Shown here: positions 24,274-31,976 of the stretch, one piece after another
Layout: the number at the start of each line of letters is the position of its first letter
How positions within the stretch are numbered: position 1 is the stretch's first letter
Virus record (IMG/VR): IMGVR_UViG_3300048997_000495
Location: 1 to 41,202 of that record
Length of the DNA stretch: 41,202 nucleotides
Direction: 5' to 3' (one strand)
Source of the DNA: a virus
Translations under genes and position numbers: made by a program
Notes under the pieces: generated by a model
The model's input: the letters and a program-made list of their open reading frames with translations, nothing else
Databases searched by the model: none
Told to the model about the DNA's origin: nothing

Positions 24274-26856
24274 TTAAGGCTTCTTTCGCTCCTCCACTTT
24301 GTAGAGCAGGGTGTGATCGTGGTTACTCCCGGCGCGCACGATGCACAGGCCGTCCACGAATCGATTCGAATGCTTGCGCAGCCAGTTGCTGAGCCTCTTC
24401 GGGCTCAGGCTGCCATCGCGGTCCTTGCAGATCTCCTTCAGCACGAGGTCGAGCGCCACCCCTTCCTGGTCCGCGCCTGGCGGCGCATCCCGTGCAGACA
24501 CGGCAAGCGCGATCGCCTCGGCGGCCGTGTTGCCCTTCACGCTCTTGCCCTTGTTCTTCAGATCGAAGGCAGCTCTCCAGCAGGCGATCACGCGGCCGAG
24601 CTCGATCCGGTCGGGATCCTCCTTCTCGAGTTCCTTCAGCGAGGCGCACGGGTCCGCGCAATCCAGCCAAATCAGCGGCGCTCGCACCATATCGGTCCAG
24701 GCCTCGAAGCGCCCCCACTGCGGACAGAAATCCCGCGGCTGCTGCTTTGTCGCGATGAACGCCCGCATGATCGTGAGCGCTGCCGCGACGAGCTCGGGCC
24801 GATGCTCGGTGATCCAGGTGCGATACTCGGTGGCGAACTGGCGCTCCTCCGGGCGTTCCTCTTTCGGGTCGAGCCGGCACAACAGGGCGCGGGTGCGCAG
24901 GTCGCCGGCGATCACCAGGTGATTGCCGGTCGCGAGGAAAAGCGTGGTGGTCGGCACGCTCATCATCTCGGTGCGGCCGAGCACCCGTTGCCGGAACGAT
25001 TCCTGCGTGAGCACAACGCAGAGCGTGTCGCCCTCGAGCGGCCGCTCGACGTTGTCGATGAGCACCACCTGGTCGCCCTCGGCAAGGACCGCGAGCATCG
25101 TCTTTGTCATCTCCTCGTCCGTGTCGGCGTACTTCATCGCCGGCGCCGAGACCCCGGTCGCCAGAATCGCGATCCCGTCGGCGAGCAGCGTCTTCCCGCT
25201 GGCCATCACCGGCGCCGTGATCGCACCCAGCGGGGCAGACGTGAGACTGCGGCGCACGATCGCGGTGAGTGCGAGCGCCAGGGCAACCGCCCTGTCGGAC
25301 TCGCTCTCGAATGGAAACGTTTTGAACGCCTCCTTTAGCTTCTCGAGCGCCGCTTGCGCGTCTTCCATCGTCGGGTTGTCCGGGATCGTCGGGAAAACGA
25401 CGCCGCACGGGTCGTACCAGCTCTGCGTCTTCACGTCATAGCCGGGTTCCTGGAGCACGGTGCCATCGCGGCGCAGGGTGGGCGTGCTGATCGCAGACCA
25501 CAGGATCGGCACGTTCCAGTGACCGCGGCGCGCGATGTACGTTTGCGCCGCCTGCTCGGGCGCATTCATCGGCACCCAGGCGCCGAGCTCGCCGGTCTCC
25601 TTGTCCTTCACCTTCGAATTCCACTTTCGCCAACGCGCCGCGCGCGTCATCGACTCGATCAGGTAGGGCGCGTCGACGGTGAGCAGACCGAGCGCCCCGA
25701 GCTGCTGGCGGTTGTAGCGCACCGATGGCGTATGCTTTCGCACCACCCGCACGAGATACCCGGCGCGCTGATAGATCCGCAGCTTCGACTTGATCAGCGC
25801 GTCCTCAGCCTGGTCGACGCACTCGGGCAAGTCGCCCTGGACCCACTTGATGGTCGGCGGCGCCTCGTCGTCCGGCCTGCCCGCCCTTTGGTCGACGTTT
25901 GCAGGCGGTTCTCCCGCATCGCCCGCCGCGGCCGGGTCCGCCCGATCTTCTGCGCGTTTCGCTTTCCGAGGAGCGCGAGGCGGAACATACCCGCCCTGCC
26001 TGGCCAGCTCGAACAGCGTGCCGAGCTTCACGCCGCCGGCGGGCTGGAAGGTCGACCAGCGCCGGCGCGTCTCCTCGCCGCCGGGGTACTTCGTGGCGCT
26101 GCGCGTCGACCAGCGGTCCCAGATCCCGTAGCCCGCGTCGCCGAAGGCGTGCTTGAGGGCGTGGCCGATATCGATCCACGTCTTGTAATCGTCGGCATTG
26201 ACGTAAGTCAGCGCAGCGTCGGCGCGTCGCTGATCATCGTCGGCCTGCGGTTGTGTTCCACGTCCACCAGGCGAGCTCGCCGACGCTGTCGAGGAGGAAG
26301 ATTCCTTCGCGCGCACCGTCGCGCGAAGCCGCCGCAGGTTCTCCGCGCTGAGCGGCCGGATCTCGGTCGTGGCGCCGGCGTAGAGCTCGCCGGTAAACGT
26401 GAAGAACTGCGACCCGCAAAAGACCTCGACACCGATCGCGTTGCGCTTGAACGATTTGAAGCGGCCACACTCGGCCGTCGTTACGAAGATGTGCACACCA
26501 GATCGCGATGGCGAGAGCTCGGTGAACGAATCGAGCGCCTTCATGATCGCCACGTGGCGCTCGTCCATCTCGCCCGTCGCGAGATCGATCATCTTGTCCA
26601 GATCGATGCCGGCGAGGCCGTCGCCCTCGAGGAAGGCGAACCCCACGCCGCCCTTGCCCGTCGGCGGCGCCACCTTCATCGCCTCCGTGTACGTCACCAG
26701 GCGATCGCGGTCCTGCTTGTCGCCCTGCTTGCCCACGCGCTTCCCGCCGTCCGCGTAGTACGGCATCTTGCGCGGCTTCTTCCCCTGCTCCTCGTGCGCC
26801 TCGAAGCGCCAGGTCAACCACTGCGACAGATCACGCAGCGCCTGGGGGACGGTCAT
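24274..26856 (-). CDS. Primase-polymerase with PriCT-2 domain and helicase/ATPase domain
   Basis: The 860-residue protein has three parts. The N-terminal prim-pol-like domain (about 1-185) shows GLAGIDLDKM (acidic pair Asp85/Asp87), SRSGVHIF (His122) and EVFCGSQFFTFTG. A PriCT-2-type region is at about 208-290 (ADDYKTWIDIGHALKHAFGD). The C-terminal motor has a Walker A-like ITAPVMASGKTLL (about 546-558), Walker B DQVVLIDNVER (595-605) and a sensor LFLATGNH (639-646). The protein should prime and unwind phage DNA. The P-loop lacks the usual first Gly (APVMASGKT), as in some phage helicases. It is the large gene of the left early operon. Confidence 0.85.
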   Translation of the reverse strand: MTVPQALRDLSQWLTWRFEAHEEQGKKPRKMPYYADGGKRVGKQGDKQDRDRLVTYTEAMKVAPPTGKGGVGFAFLEGDGLAGIDLDKMIDLATGEMDERHVAIMKALDSFTELSPSRSGVHIFVTTAECGRFKSFKRNAIGVEVFCGSQFFTFTGELYAGATTEIRPLSAENLRRLRATVRAKESSSSTASASSPGGRGTQPQADDDQRRADAALTYVNADDYKTWIDIGHALKHAFGDAGYGIWDRWSTRSATKYPGGEETRRRWSTFQPAGGVKLGTLFELARQGGYVPPRAPRKAKRAEDRADPAAAGDAGEPPANVDQRAGRPDDEAPPTIKWVQGDLPECVDQAEDALIKSKLRIYQRAGYLVRVVRKHTPSVRYNRQQLGALGLLTVDAPYLIESMTRAARWRKWNSKVKDKETGELGAWVPMNAPEQAAQTYIARRGHWNVPILWSAISTPTLRRDGTVLQEPGYDVKTQSWYDPCGVVFPTIPDNPTMEDAQAALEKLKEAFKTFPFESESDRAVALALALTAIVRRSLTSAPLGAITAPVMASGKTLLADGIAILATGVSAPAMKYADTDEEMTKTMLAVLAEGDQVVLIDNVERPLEGDTLCVVLTQESFRQRVLGRTEMMSVPTTTLFLATGNHLVIAGDLRTRALLCRLDPKEERPEERQFATEYRTWITEHRPELVAAALTIMRAFIATKQQPRDFCPQWGRFEAWTDMVRAPLIWLDCADPCASLKELEKEDPDRIELGRVIACWRAAFDLKNKGKSVKGNTAAEAIALAVSARDAPPGADQEGVALDLVLKEICKDRDGSLSPKRLSNWLRKHSNRFVDGLCIVRAGSNHDHTLLYKVEERKKP

Positions 26857-26906
26857 GCGAGGCCCTCGCCGAGGCCCTGCCCGGGTTGTGCAGACGTTAA
26901 GAACAT

Positions 26907-27368
26907 TTAGCCTGGAACCCGGTAGGGCAACGGGCGTGCACGCCCGGGCTGAAAGGCGCGCAGGCGGGAGGCGTGCAGAATCGCGCGCGCGCTCGAGCGG
27001 GGGCCGTCCAGATATTCAAGCTCGACAAACCCGTCGCGCCGGTGCAGCACCACGCGCGCCTCGCGATCGAGCGGCGTCACCACCACCGTATCCTTCTCGA
27101 AGCGCACCTCGAGCGGCACGCCCGCGGCAGGATCCGCCGGTGACTCTGCCGTCTTGAGAGAATATTTCGCTCGCGGGCGGCCGGCGAGCCCCGTCGATTC
27201 GCTCAGCGTCACCTCCAGGCGATGCATCAACACCAGCCTGAGCAGCACCTTCCCCGCCATCGACTTCGTCCACCCGAGCAGCTGCTCGATCTCCGCGCGC
27301 TCGAGCGGCAGCGACGTACGCGCGAGGAGTGCTAGAACCTGGTCGTCAGCGGTGCGCTCTCGCGCCAC
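26907..27368 (-). CDS. Winged-helix DNA-binding protein
   Basis: This 153-residue protein starts at GTG 27368, with AGGGGG upstream. Residues ~8-55 form a winged helix (DDQVLALLARTSLPLERAEI, LLGWTKSMAGKVLLRLVLMH), with the wing near GLAGRPRAKYSL. The second half has beta-type stretches (VRFEKDTVVVTPLD). It lies just upstream of the primase in the same operon, so a replication or regulatory role is possible but not shown. Confidence 0.6.
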   Translation of the reverse strand: MARERTADDQVLALLARTSLPLERAEIEQLLGWTKSMAGKVLLRLVLMHRLEVTLSESTGLAGRPRAKYSLKTAESPADPAAGVPLEVRFEKDTVVVTPLDREARVVLHRRDGFVELEYLDGPRSSARAILHASRLRAFQPGRARPLPYRVPG

Positions 27369-27425
27369 GTTTGCCCCCTTTTGTTGTTGTTCTACGCCGC
27401 GCTTTCGCTCGGCGGTGCTGCAACG

Positions 27426-28118
27426 TTATTCCTTGATGACGCCGCCGGCGCGTTGCGCGCGCCCGATCTCCCGCACGACGTACTCGACGTTCACTTCTTT
27501 CGTGAGCAGAACGGCGAGCGCTTCCGCCTGGAGCGACATCCAGCGGCGCGCGTTCACCGGCTCCGGGTCGCTGGCGGCGATCGCCCGGAGGTCGGCCGCG
27601 ATGGCGGCCGGGGTGCGCGACGGTTGCTGCGGTTTTTCTTTCATGGGATTCTCCCTATGCTGTCGTGCCGGCGTTCGGACAATCGAATCCAGCTGGCTCT
27701 GCGCCGCTCTGCGCGACGTGGGAGTGGCGCCGATCTCGTTGCGCCAGTCGTACAGCCGCAGCAACTCCTTCAGGCAATCCCTGATCTGCTGGTAGCAGTA
27801 AACGACATTCGCTTTGGTCGGAACCTTGTCGGCGATGCAAGCCGGGCACGTCCGATCCCAATGGCGCAGCGGATGGTCAGTGTGCAGAGCTTCCGGCCGC
27901 GCGAAGGAGCAGCCAGTGCGGCCCTCGAAGGTACAGGCTTCCCGAGCTCGGGCGTCACGATCACGCTCGGCGCTCTCGGCTCGAGCACGCAGCCGGCGGA
28001 TAGCGTCCGGGCCATCGGTATCGAGGATCGTCCCCGGCGGGTACGCCTCGCGCACCGCGGCGATCATCTTGAAGGCGAGGCTCTGCCAGAGCTTGAGGCG
28101 TTCGGTGTCGGCGCTCAT
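27426..28118 (-). CDS. Early-operon protein of unknown function, possibly two genes
   Basis: The 230-residue frame starts at an ATG overlapping the stop of the ASCH-like gene. Residues 1-60 are helical, Arg/Ala-rich (AIRRLRARAESAERDRDARA). Then come Cys/His positions (ACTFEGRTGCSF, CPACIADKV). From Met159 (27644) the sequence has a very good Shine-Dalgarno (AGGGAGA, 7 nt) and reads MKEKPQQPSRTPAAIAADLR. That 72-residue part may be a separate gene, with the upstream one ending differently or frameshifted. Neither part is recognised. Confidence 0.5.
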   Translation of the reverse strand: MSADTERLKLWQSLAFKMIAAVREAYPPGTILDTDGPDAIRRLRARAESAERDRDARAREACTFEGRTGCSFARPEALHTDHPLRHWDRTCPACIADKVPTKANVVYCYQQIRDCLKELLRLYDWRNEIGATPTSRRAAQSQLDSIVRTPARQHRENPMKEKPQQPSRTPAAIAADLRAIAASDPEPVNARRWMSLQAEALAVLLTKEVNVEYVVREIGRAQRAGGVIKE

Positions 28119-28390
28119 GCGTGCTTATCTCCATACGGCACATCGAAGAAGCCGAGTTGGCCCTTGTACGGCAGGAACGGGAGGATCTTCGGCTCGCGCA
28201 GCACGAAGCCAAAATCACCGAAGAACCACGGCGATTCGCTGATCGACACGCAATCCGCGATCTCTACCGAGCCCACGATGCCGCCTCGCTCAAGCTGCTT
28301 GAGGGGCGGGAGCGTGCAGGGCGGGTGTCCCCTGCCGTGCCGAGCTTCAATTGCCGTTTCCGCTGCGTTGTAATACTCGTCCTGCGTCAT
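28115..28390 (-). CDS. N-terminally truncated ASCH-domain-like protein
   Basis: The likely 91-residue product starts at ATG 28390 after GGAAAAGG. GGIVGSVEIADCVS, ESPWFFGDFGFVLREP and FLPYKGQLGFFDVP match the C-terminal two-thirds of phage ASCH-domain proteins, which are RNA/nucleotide-binding beta barrels. In full-length homologues the stretch like KGMTQDEYYNAA is in mid-protein, so about 50 N-terminal residues are missing. As read, the frame is open back to 28516 through a different small gene. The truncated barrel may be non-functional. Confidence 0.5.
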   Translation of the reverse strand: MTQDEYYNAAETAIEARHGRGHPPCTLPPLKQLERGGIVGSVEIADCVSISESPWFFGDFGFVLREPKILPFLPYKGQLGFFDVPYGDKHA

Positions 28391-28409
28391 GCCTTTTCCG
28401 GCTTTTCGC

Positions 28410-28516
28410 TCACATCCAGCACGGCGGGTCGAACTCCGCATCGCTATACCCGTGTAGTACGCCTGCCTGTTCACGGTTGCCTCGCAGCGCTGGTCGAACG
28501 GGATGAACTTAGCCAT
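28410..28516 (-). pseudogene. Frameshifted 35-residue phage protein remnant
   Basis: ATG 28516 overlaps the upstream stop and reads MAKFIPFDQRCEATVNRQAY, then in frame it drifts into IAMRSSTRRAG and on into the ASCH gene. If one G is added to the GGG run near 28460, it continues YTGYSDAEFDPPCWM and stops at 28410-28412. That ending looks like a genuine small phage protein. A one-base loss in a G run, or a sequencing error, is the simplest reading. Function unknown. Confidence 0.4.
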
Positions 28517-29714
28517 CTGTCTGCTTCCCGCCGTCTGCTCTATTGTTCACCGCCGCGATCAGTTCGTCGTAGCTCATGCCAATGCCTTCGGAGATGTAGC
28601 GAAGCTGCTGCTCATACGTCGGGCACTTCGCGAGGGCCGCATCGACCTGCGCGAGCCACGCGCGGTCCTTCTCGGCTATTTCCTGCCCGAGCTGCCCGGC
28701 CGCGTGTACGGACTGCATCCTGGTCCGAATCTCTCGAACTACCTGCGCGACCTCGTCTCGCTGCTCCCTGAGTCGCTTGAGTAACGGCATAGCGGTGATG
28801 CGCGGTGTTGCGGACGGCACGCAGGCGAGGAGCTTCGCCGGGAACCGCCACGCCTCGATGCCGCCGATCTCGTAGCTGATGCTCCAATGGCTCCGGTCAA
28901 TCGACCAGCGGTCCTCGTCCTCGAACCATTCCATGTGCGAGTCGAGCTCTTCCTTCGTTTCCTCGTCCTCGGGCTTCAGGCTGCCGCCGTAGATCACGTC
29001 GCACAGCGCCGCACGCACTTCGTCTTTGCTCCGGGCGATGGCGAATCCAGGCGTGTCCTCGTAGCCGACGATGAAATAGGCATCGCCGGTCTTCTGCGGT
29101 GTAGTGGATAGCGATGTTTGGAACTCGGCCAGGGCCTTCGCGCCGTGTTCGATGCGCGCCTTCTCCTGCTCCGGCGCGGTCTGATATTTGAACTCGCGTT
29201 GCGCGCGGTCGATCACCAAGCGCTCGCTGCACCCCACGCCGAAGCTTGTATTGCCTACCCATGCGGGCTCGGTCAGCTTTCCGTCGCCACTGCTCGCGAC
29301 GTGGGATGCGGCAGAAGAGGACAGCACGGCAGGTTCGCCATTTTGAGCCGGGCCAGCCGTTGAACCTGCACCCTCCTGCCGTGCCGTTTTCAATGCCTCG
29401 GCGCGTAACCCGGCGATTGCAAGGTCGCACAACGCGCCAAGCATTGGCTGGATGTCGTGCTCGCCAGGAGGGCTCAGCAAGTGAGCCTTGAAAGCGACGA
29501 GGATTTCTTCGTTCAAGTCTCCAGCGATGAGCCTGCGTTCAACCTCGGCCTGCGTCATGCCGCCGAGGACAAGTTCTTCGGCATCTTTCTGAGGCGGATG
29601 GTTCTTGCGGTATTCCGCAAGCTCTGCGTCGGTCAGGCGGTGGCGGTCCTTGGTGTCGTAGAATCCACCGCGCTTGGCGTCGTAGATGACAGGCGGGATG
29701 TGCGGCAAGCTCAC
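28509..29714 (-). CDS. Large early-operon protein of unknown function
   Basis: This 401-residue protein starts at GTG 29714, overlapping the upstream stop (GTGA). The longer frame upstream is a shadow of the HTH gene. N-terminal part: PHIPPVIYDAKRGGFYDTKD. The middle has acidic patches and an unusual stretch WFEDEDRWSIDRSHWSISYE near 310-330. The C-terminus is helical, Glu/Gln-rich (LREQRDEVAQVVREIRTRMQ). I do not recognise a family. It is in the early left operon between the second HTH protein and the ASCH remnant. Confidence 0.6.
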   Translation of the reverse strand: MSLPHIPPVIYDAKRGGFYDTKDRHRLTDAELAEYRKNHPPQKDAEELVLGGMTQAEVERRLIAGDLNEEILVAFKAHLLSPPGEHDIQPMLGALCDLAIAGLRAEALKTARQEGAGSTAGPAQNGEPAVLSSSAASHVASSGDGKLTEPAWVGNTSFGVGCSERLVIDRAQREFKYQTAPEQEKARIEHGAKALAEFQTSLSTTPQKTGDAYFIVGYEDTPGFAIARSKDEVRAALCDVIYGGSLKPEDEETKEELDSHMEWFEDEDRWSIDRSHWSISYEIGGIEAWRFPAKLLACVPSATPRITAMPLLKRLREQRDEVAQVVREIRTRMQSVHAAGQLGQEIAEKDRAWLAQVDAALAKCPTYEQQLRYISEGIGMSYDELIAAVNNRADGGKQTDG

Positions 29715-30049
29715 GCCGCCACCCCCACCATCGCCCGCGCGAGATCGAGCGCGCTCTCCTCCGCGCGCACCATGCGGAAGCGCTCGATCGTGAGCGACAC
29801 CGCGCGGTTGCCCATGTACCACTCATAGGCATTGATCTTGAACGGCGGCAGGTGCTTCTTGCCGTTCACGATGTTCGTGAAATGCGGCGCCTGGATGCCG
29901 CAGAGCTCGGCCGCGCGGCGCTTCGTCATCTCCTTCACGCGCCGGTTGTTCCAGGCCCACAGGATCGCGGCCTTGACCGCCTTCTGTTCATCGTCGCCGA
30001 ACGAGGCGAGCACGTCTGCCCGAACGAGGTCCGGGCGTCTTAGCAACAT
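29711..30049 (-). CDS. Second HTH regulator of the left operon (CII-like position)
   Basis: The likely product is 112 residues from ATG 30049, with GGTGAG upstream. A GTG start at 30073 (120 residues) is possible but has no ribosome site. A central HTH is visible: MTKRRAAELCGIQAPHFTNI with a following NGKKHLPPFKINAYEWYMGN. Its position just after the Cro-like gene in the leftward early operon is that of lambda CII, so it may set the lysis-lysogeny choice. Near its start lie palindromes at 30076-30121. Confidence 0.6.
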   Translation of the reverse strand: MLLRRPDLVRADVLASFGDDEQKAVKAAILWAWNNRRVKEMTKRRAAELCGIQAPHFTNIVNGKKHLPPFKINAYEWYMGNRAVSLTIERFRMVRAEESALDLARAMVGVAA

Positions 30050-30075
30050 GAGGAGGTTCAGCTCACCCTGCACGA

Positions 30076-30121
30076 TTACACGTCGACTTGTAAATTACAG
30101 GTCGCGTTACACGTCGACCTG
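30076..30121. promoter_or_regulatory. Cluster of palindromic sites upstream of the second HTH gene
   Basis: TTACACGTCGACTTGTAA (30076-30093) is a near-perfect palindrome. TTACACGTCGAC recurs at 30107-30118, with TTACAGGTCG between (30095-30104). CAGGTCG and CGACCTG (30098-30104 and 30115-30121) are a perfect inverted pair. This is a likely operator array for the neighbouring HTH protein or Cro. Different from the CI-type TTAC-N7-GTAA sites. Confidence 0.45.
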
Positions 30122-30161
30122 CCGGTAAAAAAGGGGGATGCGTTGTGAACCGACCGGGCCG

Positions 30162-30407
30162 TCATTGGGCGCGAAGCTCCTCTCCGTAGAAGAAGGCGAG
30201 CAGCTGCTCCTTGGAGAACGCCGCGCCGAACTTCACGCAGGCCTTGTAGAGCTGCTCCATATCGGCCCGGCTTTTGGGCACCCGGCGGGCGCTGACCCAG
30301 TGGGCGGCGATGTTCTTGACGGTACTGCCGGCCTCGGCCGCGAACGCCTCGCGGTCGGTGGCCGAGAGCGCCAGGTAAAAGGTTCGAAAGTCGGCTTGAC
30401 CAGACAT
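30162..30407 (-). CDS. Cro-like repressor
   Basis: This 81-residue protein is transcribed divergently from the CI-like gene. It has FRTFYLALSATDREAFAAEA then GSTVKNIAAHWVSARRVPKS, a small HTH typical of Cro-like proteins of betaproteobacterial phages (SPEERxxFAxRxGTS type). It should bind operators in the 30408-30514 gap and favour lytic growth. From the promoter predicted here the start codon is only a few bases after the transcription start. Confidence 0.7.
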   Translation of the reverse strand: MSGQADFRTFYLALSATDREAFAAEAGSTVKNIAAHWVSARRVPKSRADMEQLYKACVKFGAAFSKEQLLAFFYGEELRAQ

Positions 30408-30415
30408 GGGCGTCG

Positions 30416-30444
30416 ATTGTTTACCAAAACAGTAATTAACGCAA
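30416..30444 (-). promoter_or_regulatory. Leftward early promoter (PL) for the Cro-like gene
   Basis: On the minus strand TTGCGT (30439-30444), a 17-bp spacer and AACAAT (30416-30421) form a promoter. Operator TTACTGTTTTGGTAA fills the spacer. A start point near 30409 would give an almost leaderless message with ATG at 30407. Confidence 0.5.
30421..30435. promoter_or_regulatory. Immunity operator 1 (TTAC-N7-GTAA)
   Basis: TTACCAAAACAGTAA overlaps the leftward promoter. It differs by one base from the reverse complement of the operator at 31272-31286, so it is likely bound by the same repressor. Confidence 0.6.
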
Positions 30445-30478
30445 CACTTCCGGCCGGGGGATTTATCGTTTTATCCCA

Positions 30479-30495
30479 TTTACTATCACAGTAAA
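30479..30495. promoter_or_regulatory. Immunity operator 2 (TTAC-N7-GTAA)
   Basis: TTTACTATCACAGTAAA is a palindrome with a 7-base centre, 20 nt before the CI start. It probably tunes repressor expression. Confidence 0.6.
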
Positions 30496-30514
30496 GAATT
30501 GGTTTACTACTCCG

Positions 30515-31201
30515 ATGAAAGGTGTTTACGATGTCAGGCGAGAGAACCTGCGCGCGCTCATCGCGGAGAAGTTCAGCGCGCGGCAGGTCGAGTTTGCGGA
30601 GCACATGGAATATGAGCCGTCGTTCGTATCGCGACTGCTCAGTGAACGAAAGGGTTCCAAGCAGAACATCGGAAACAAACTCGCCCGGGACATCGAGACC
30701 CGCGTCGGCTTGGAGACGAACTGGCTCGACGTCCCCCATTCGGAACTGCGCCGGGTTGCCCAGGCGCGCGGCGAGTACAACGTTGAGGAAGGGCCGCCCA
30801 TGAGACAGCGTGTTCCGCTGCTGACCTGGGCTCAGGCCTGCAAATGGCGTGAGGTGATGGAGAAGTTGACGCCTGGTGCGCAGCGAGCGGTCGACACCAC
30901 CGCGGTGGTCAGCCGGCACGCATACGCCCTGAAGATCACCGGCGACTCGATGATGAATCCGAATGGCGCGCCGACGTTCCCGGAAGGCATGCTGATCATC
31001 GTCGATCCGGACAAGACCGCCGAGCCCGGCAGCTTCGTCGTCGTTCGCCAGGCTGGCCACGAGGAATGCACATTCAAGCAGCTCGTCCAGGACGGCGACC
31101 GGCGCTATTTGAAGCCCCTCAATCCGCGCTACCCGATCCTCGAGATGGGGCCCAACGACGAGATCTGCGGTGTCGCGGTGCAGGCCGTCGTGGATCTGTG
31201 A
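30515..31201 (+). CDS. CI-like repressor with S24 (LexA-type) peptidase domain
   Basis: This 228-residue protein has an N-terminal HTH (FSARQVEFAEHMEYEPSFVS at 20-39) and a C-terminal S24 domain: ITGDSMMNPNG with nucleophile Ser145, FPEGMLIIVDP and ECTFKQLVQDG with Lys188, then YLKPLNPRYP. It keeps the lysogen by blocking the early promoters, and RecA-stimulated self-cleavage should induce the phage. The usual Ala-Gly cleavage pair appears as Ala-Cys (TWAQACKW, about 104-111), which would be unusual. Confidence 0.85.
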   Translation: MKGVYDVRRENLRALIAEKFSARQVEFAEHMEYEPSFVSRLLSERKGSKQNIGNKLARDIETRVGLETNWLDVPHSELRRVAQARGEYNVEEGPPMRQRVPLLTWAQACKWREVMEKLTPGAQRAVDTTAVVSRHAYALKITGDSMMNPNGAPTFPEGMLIIVDPDKTAEPGSFVVVRQAGHEECTFKQLVQDGDRRYLKPLNPRYPILEMGPNDEICGVAVQAVVDL

Positions 31202-31259
31202 ATATTCCCGAAACAGCGACTTTTGCCGCGCCGATCGGATCATGGATTACTGAAATAGT

Positions 31260-31289
31260 TTGACAAGGACTTTACTGTTTCGGTAATCT
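31260..31289 (+). promoter_or_regulatory. Rightward early promoter with operator in the spacer
   Basis: TTGACA (31260-31265) and TAATCT (31284-31289) are 18 bp apart. TTACTGTTTCGGTAA (31272-31286), a TTAC-N7-GTAA operator, fills the spacer, and a partial site lies at 31247-31261. It should drive the right operon and be shut off by the CI-like protein. Confidence 0.6.
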
Positions 31290-31320
31290 AGCCTCCGCTT
31301 AATCAAAAAGCGGGGGCGAG

Positions 31321-31719
31321 ATGCAGCAACCAGCTGCACTGGAGCGGGGACAGGCGCAAGGCAAGCTCGGCTGCGCGTTCAAGGGCTGCATCGCAGACGC
31401 GCTCGAAGACAGCTTCTGGTGCGAAGCGCACCGGCCCGAGCTCCAGATCGATCAAACCCGCGGCCGGATGCCGCTGCGCTGGCAGATGGCCCTCGCCGGC
31501 GGCTGCACCGCGCTCTTCCTCTGGGTCCTGCCCTGGCTCGCGAGCGCGATCAAGGCCTCGCAAAGCGCGGCCGAGGTCGTGCAGACGTTTGGAATCCACA
31601 TTGCCTGCCGGCGTCCCGAGCTCGGCGAGCAGCTCGTCATCGTCGTTGGCCCCGGCGGCGTGGCGCCCCATGACTGCGTCTACGTCCGAACCCGCCCCAC
31701 CGATGGGGTGACGAAGTGA
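31321..31719 (+). CDS. First gene of the right operon: small membrane protein
   Basis: This 132-residue protein begins about 30 nt after the predicted promoter, with GGGGGCGAG before the ATG. N-terminal CAFKGCIAD and SFWCEAHRPEL could form a Cys3-His zinc site. One membrane segment lies at about 56-76 (MALAGGCTALFLWVLPWLAS). The C-terminal part has two more cysteines. No known family; a membrane zinc-ribbon-like protein expressed early. Confidence 0.6.
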   Translation: MQQPAALERGQAQGKLGCAFKGCIADALEDSFWCEAHRPELQIDQTRGRMPLRWQMALAGGCTALFLWVLPWLASAIKASQSAAEVVQTFGIHIACRRPELGEQLVIVVGPGGVAPHDCVYVRTRPTDGVTK

Positions 31720-31976
31720 GCTTCGATCTCGAGCGCAGCTTCCTGCTCGGGCGAACGATGGGCGATGCGGTATCCATTGAGCGCGAGGAGGTGATCTCCG
31801 GCCTGATCGTGCACGGCTTCAAATACGCGCCCCTGGCGGTGCGCAAGGACCGCAGCTTCGCCGCGTTCTACGCGCTGCGCAGCGACCTCCTCACCAAGAA
31901 CGCCGACGGCGTGCCCGTGAAGATCGCGCTGCGCGTCACCAACCGGATCATCGAGGACGAGAAGCGTGACCACTGA
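31716..31976 (+). CDS. Small phage protein of unknown function
   Basis: This 86-residue protein starts at GTG, overlapping the upstream stop (GTGA). It has the sequence LERSFLLGRTMGDAVSIERE and a later KIALRVTNRIIEDEKRDH. Nothing beyond operon position suggests a role. Confidence 0.55.
   Translation: MSFDLERSFLLGRTMGDAVSIEREEVISGLIVHGFKYAPLAVRKDRSFAAFYALRSDLLTKNADGVPVKIALRVTNRIIEDEKRDH

Noticed and set aside
25354-26910. Plus-strand frame opposite the primase-polymerase
   Set aside because: It is a shadow with Arg/Leu-rich composition. The opposite strand has catalytic motifs.
31295-31314. Small hairpin CCGCTT/AAGCGG as a terminator after the right promoter
   Set aside because: The stem is only 6 bp, there is no T run after it on the plus strand, and it is directly before the first gene of the operon.
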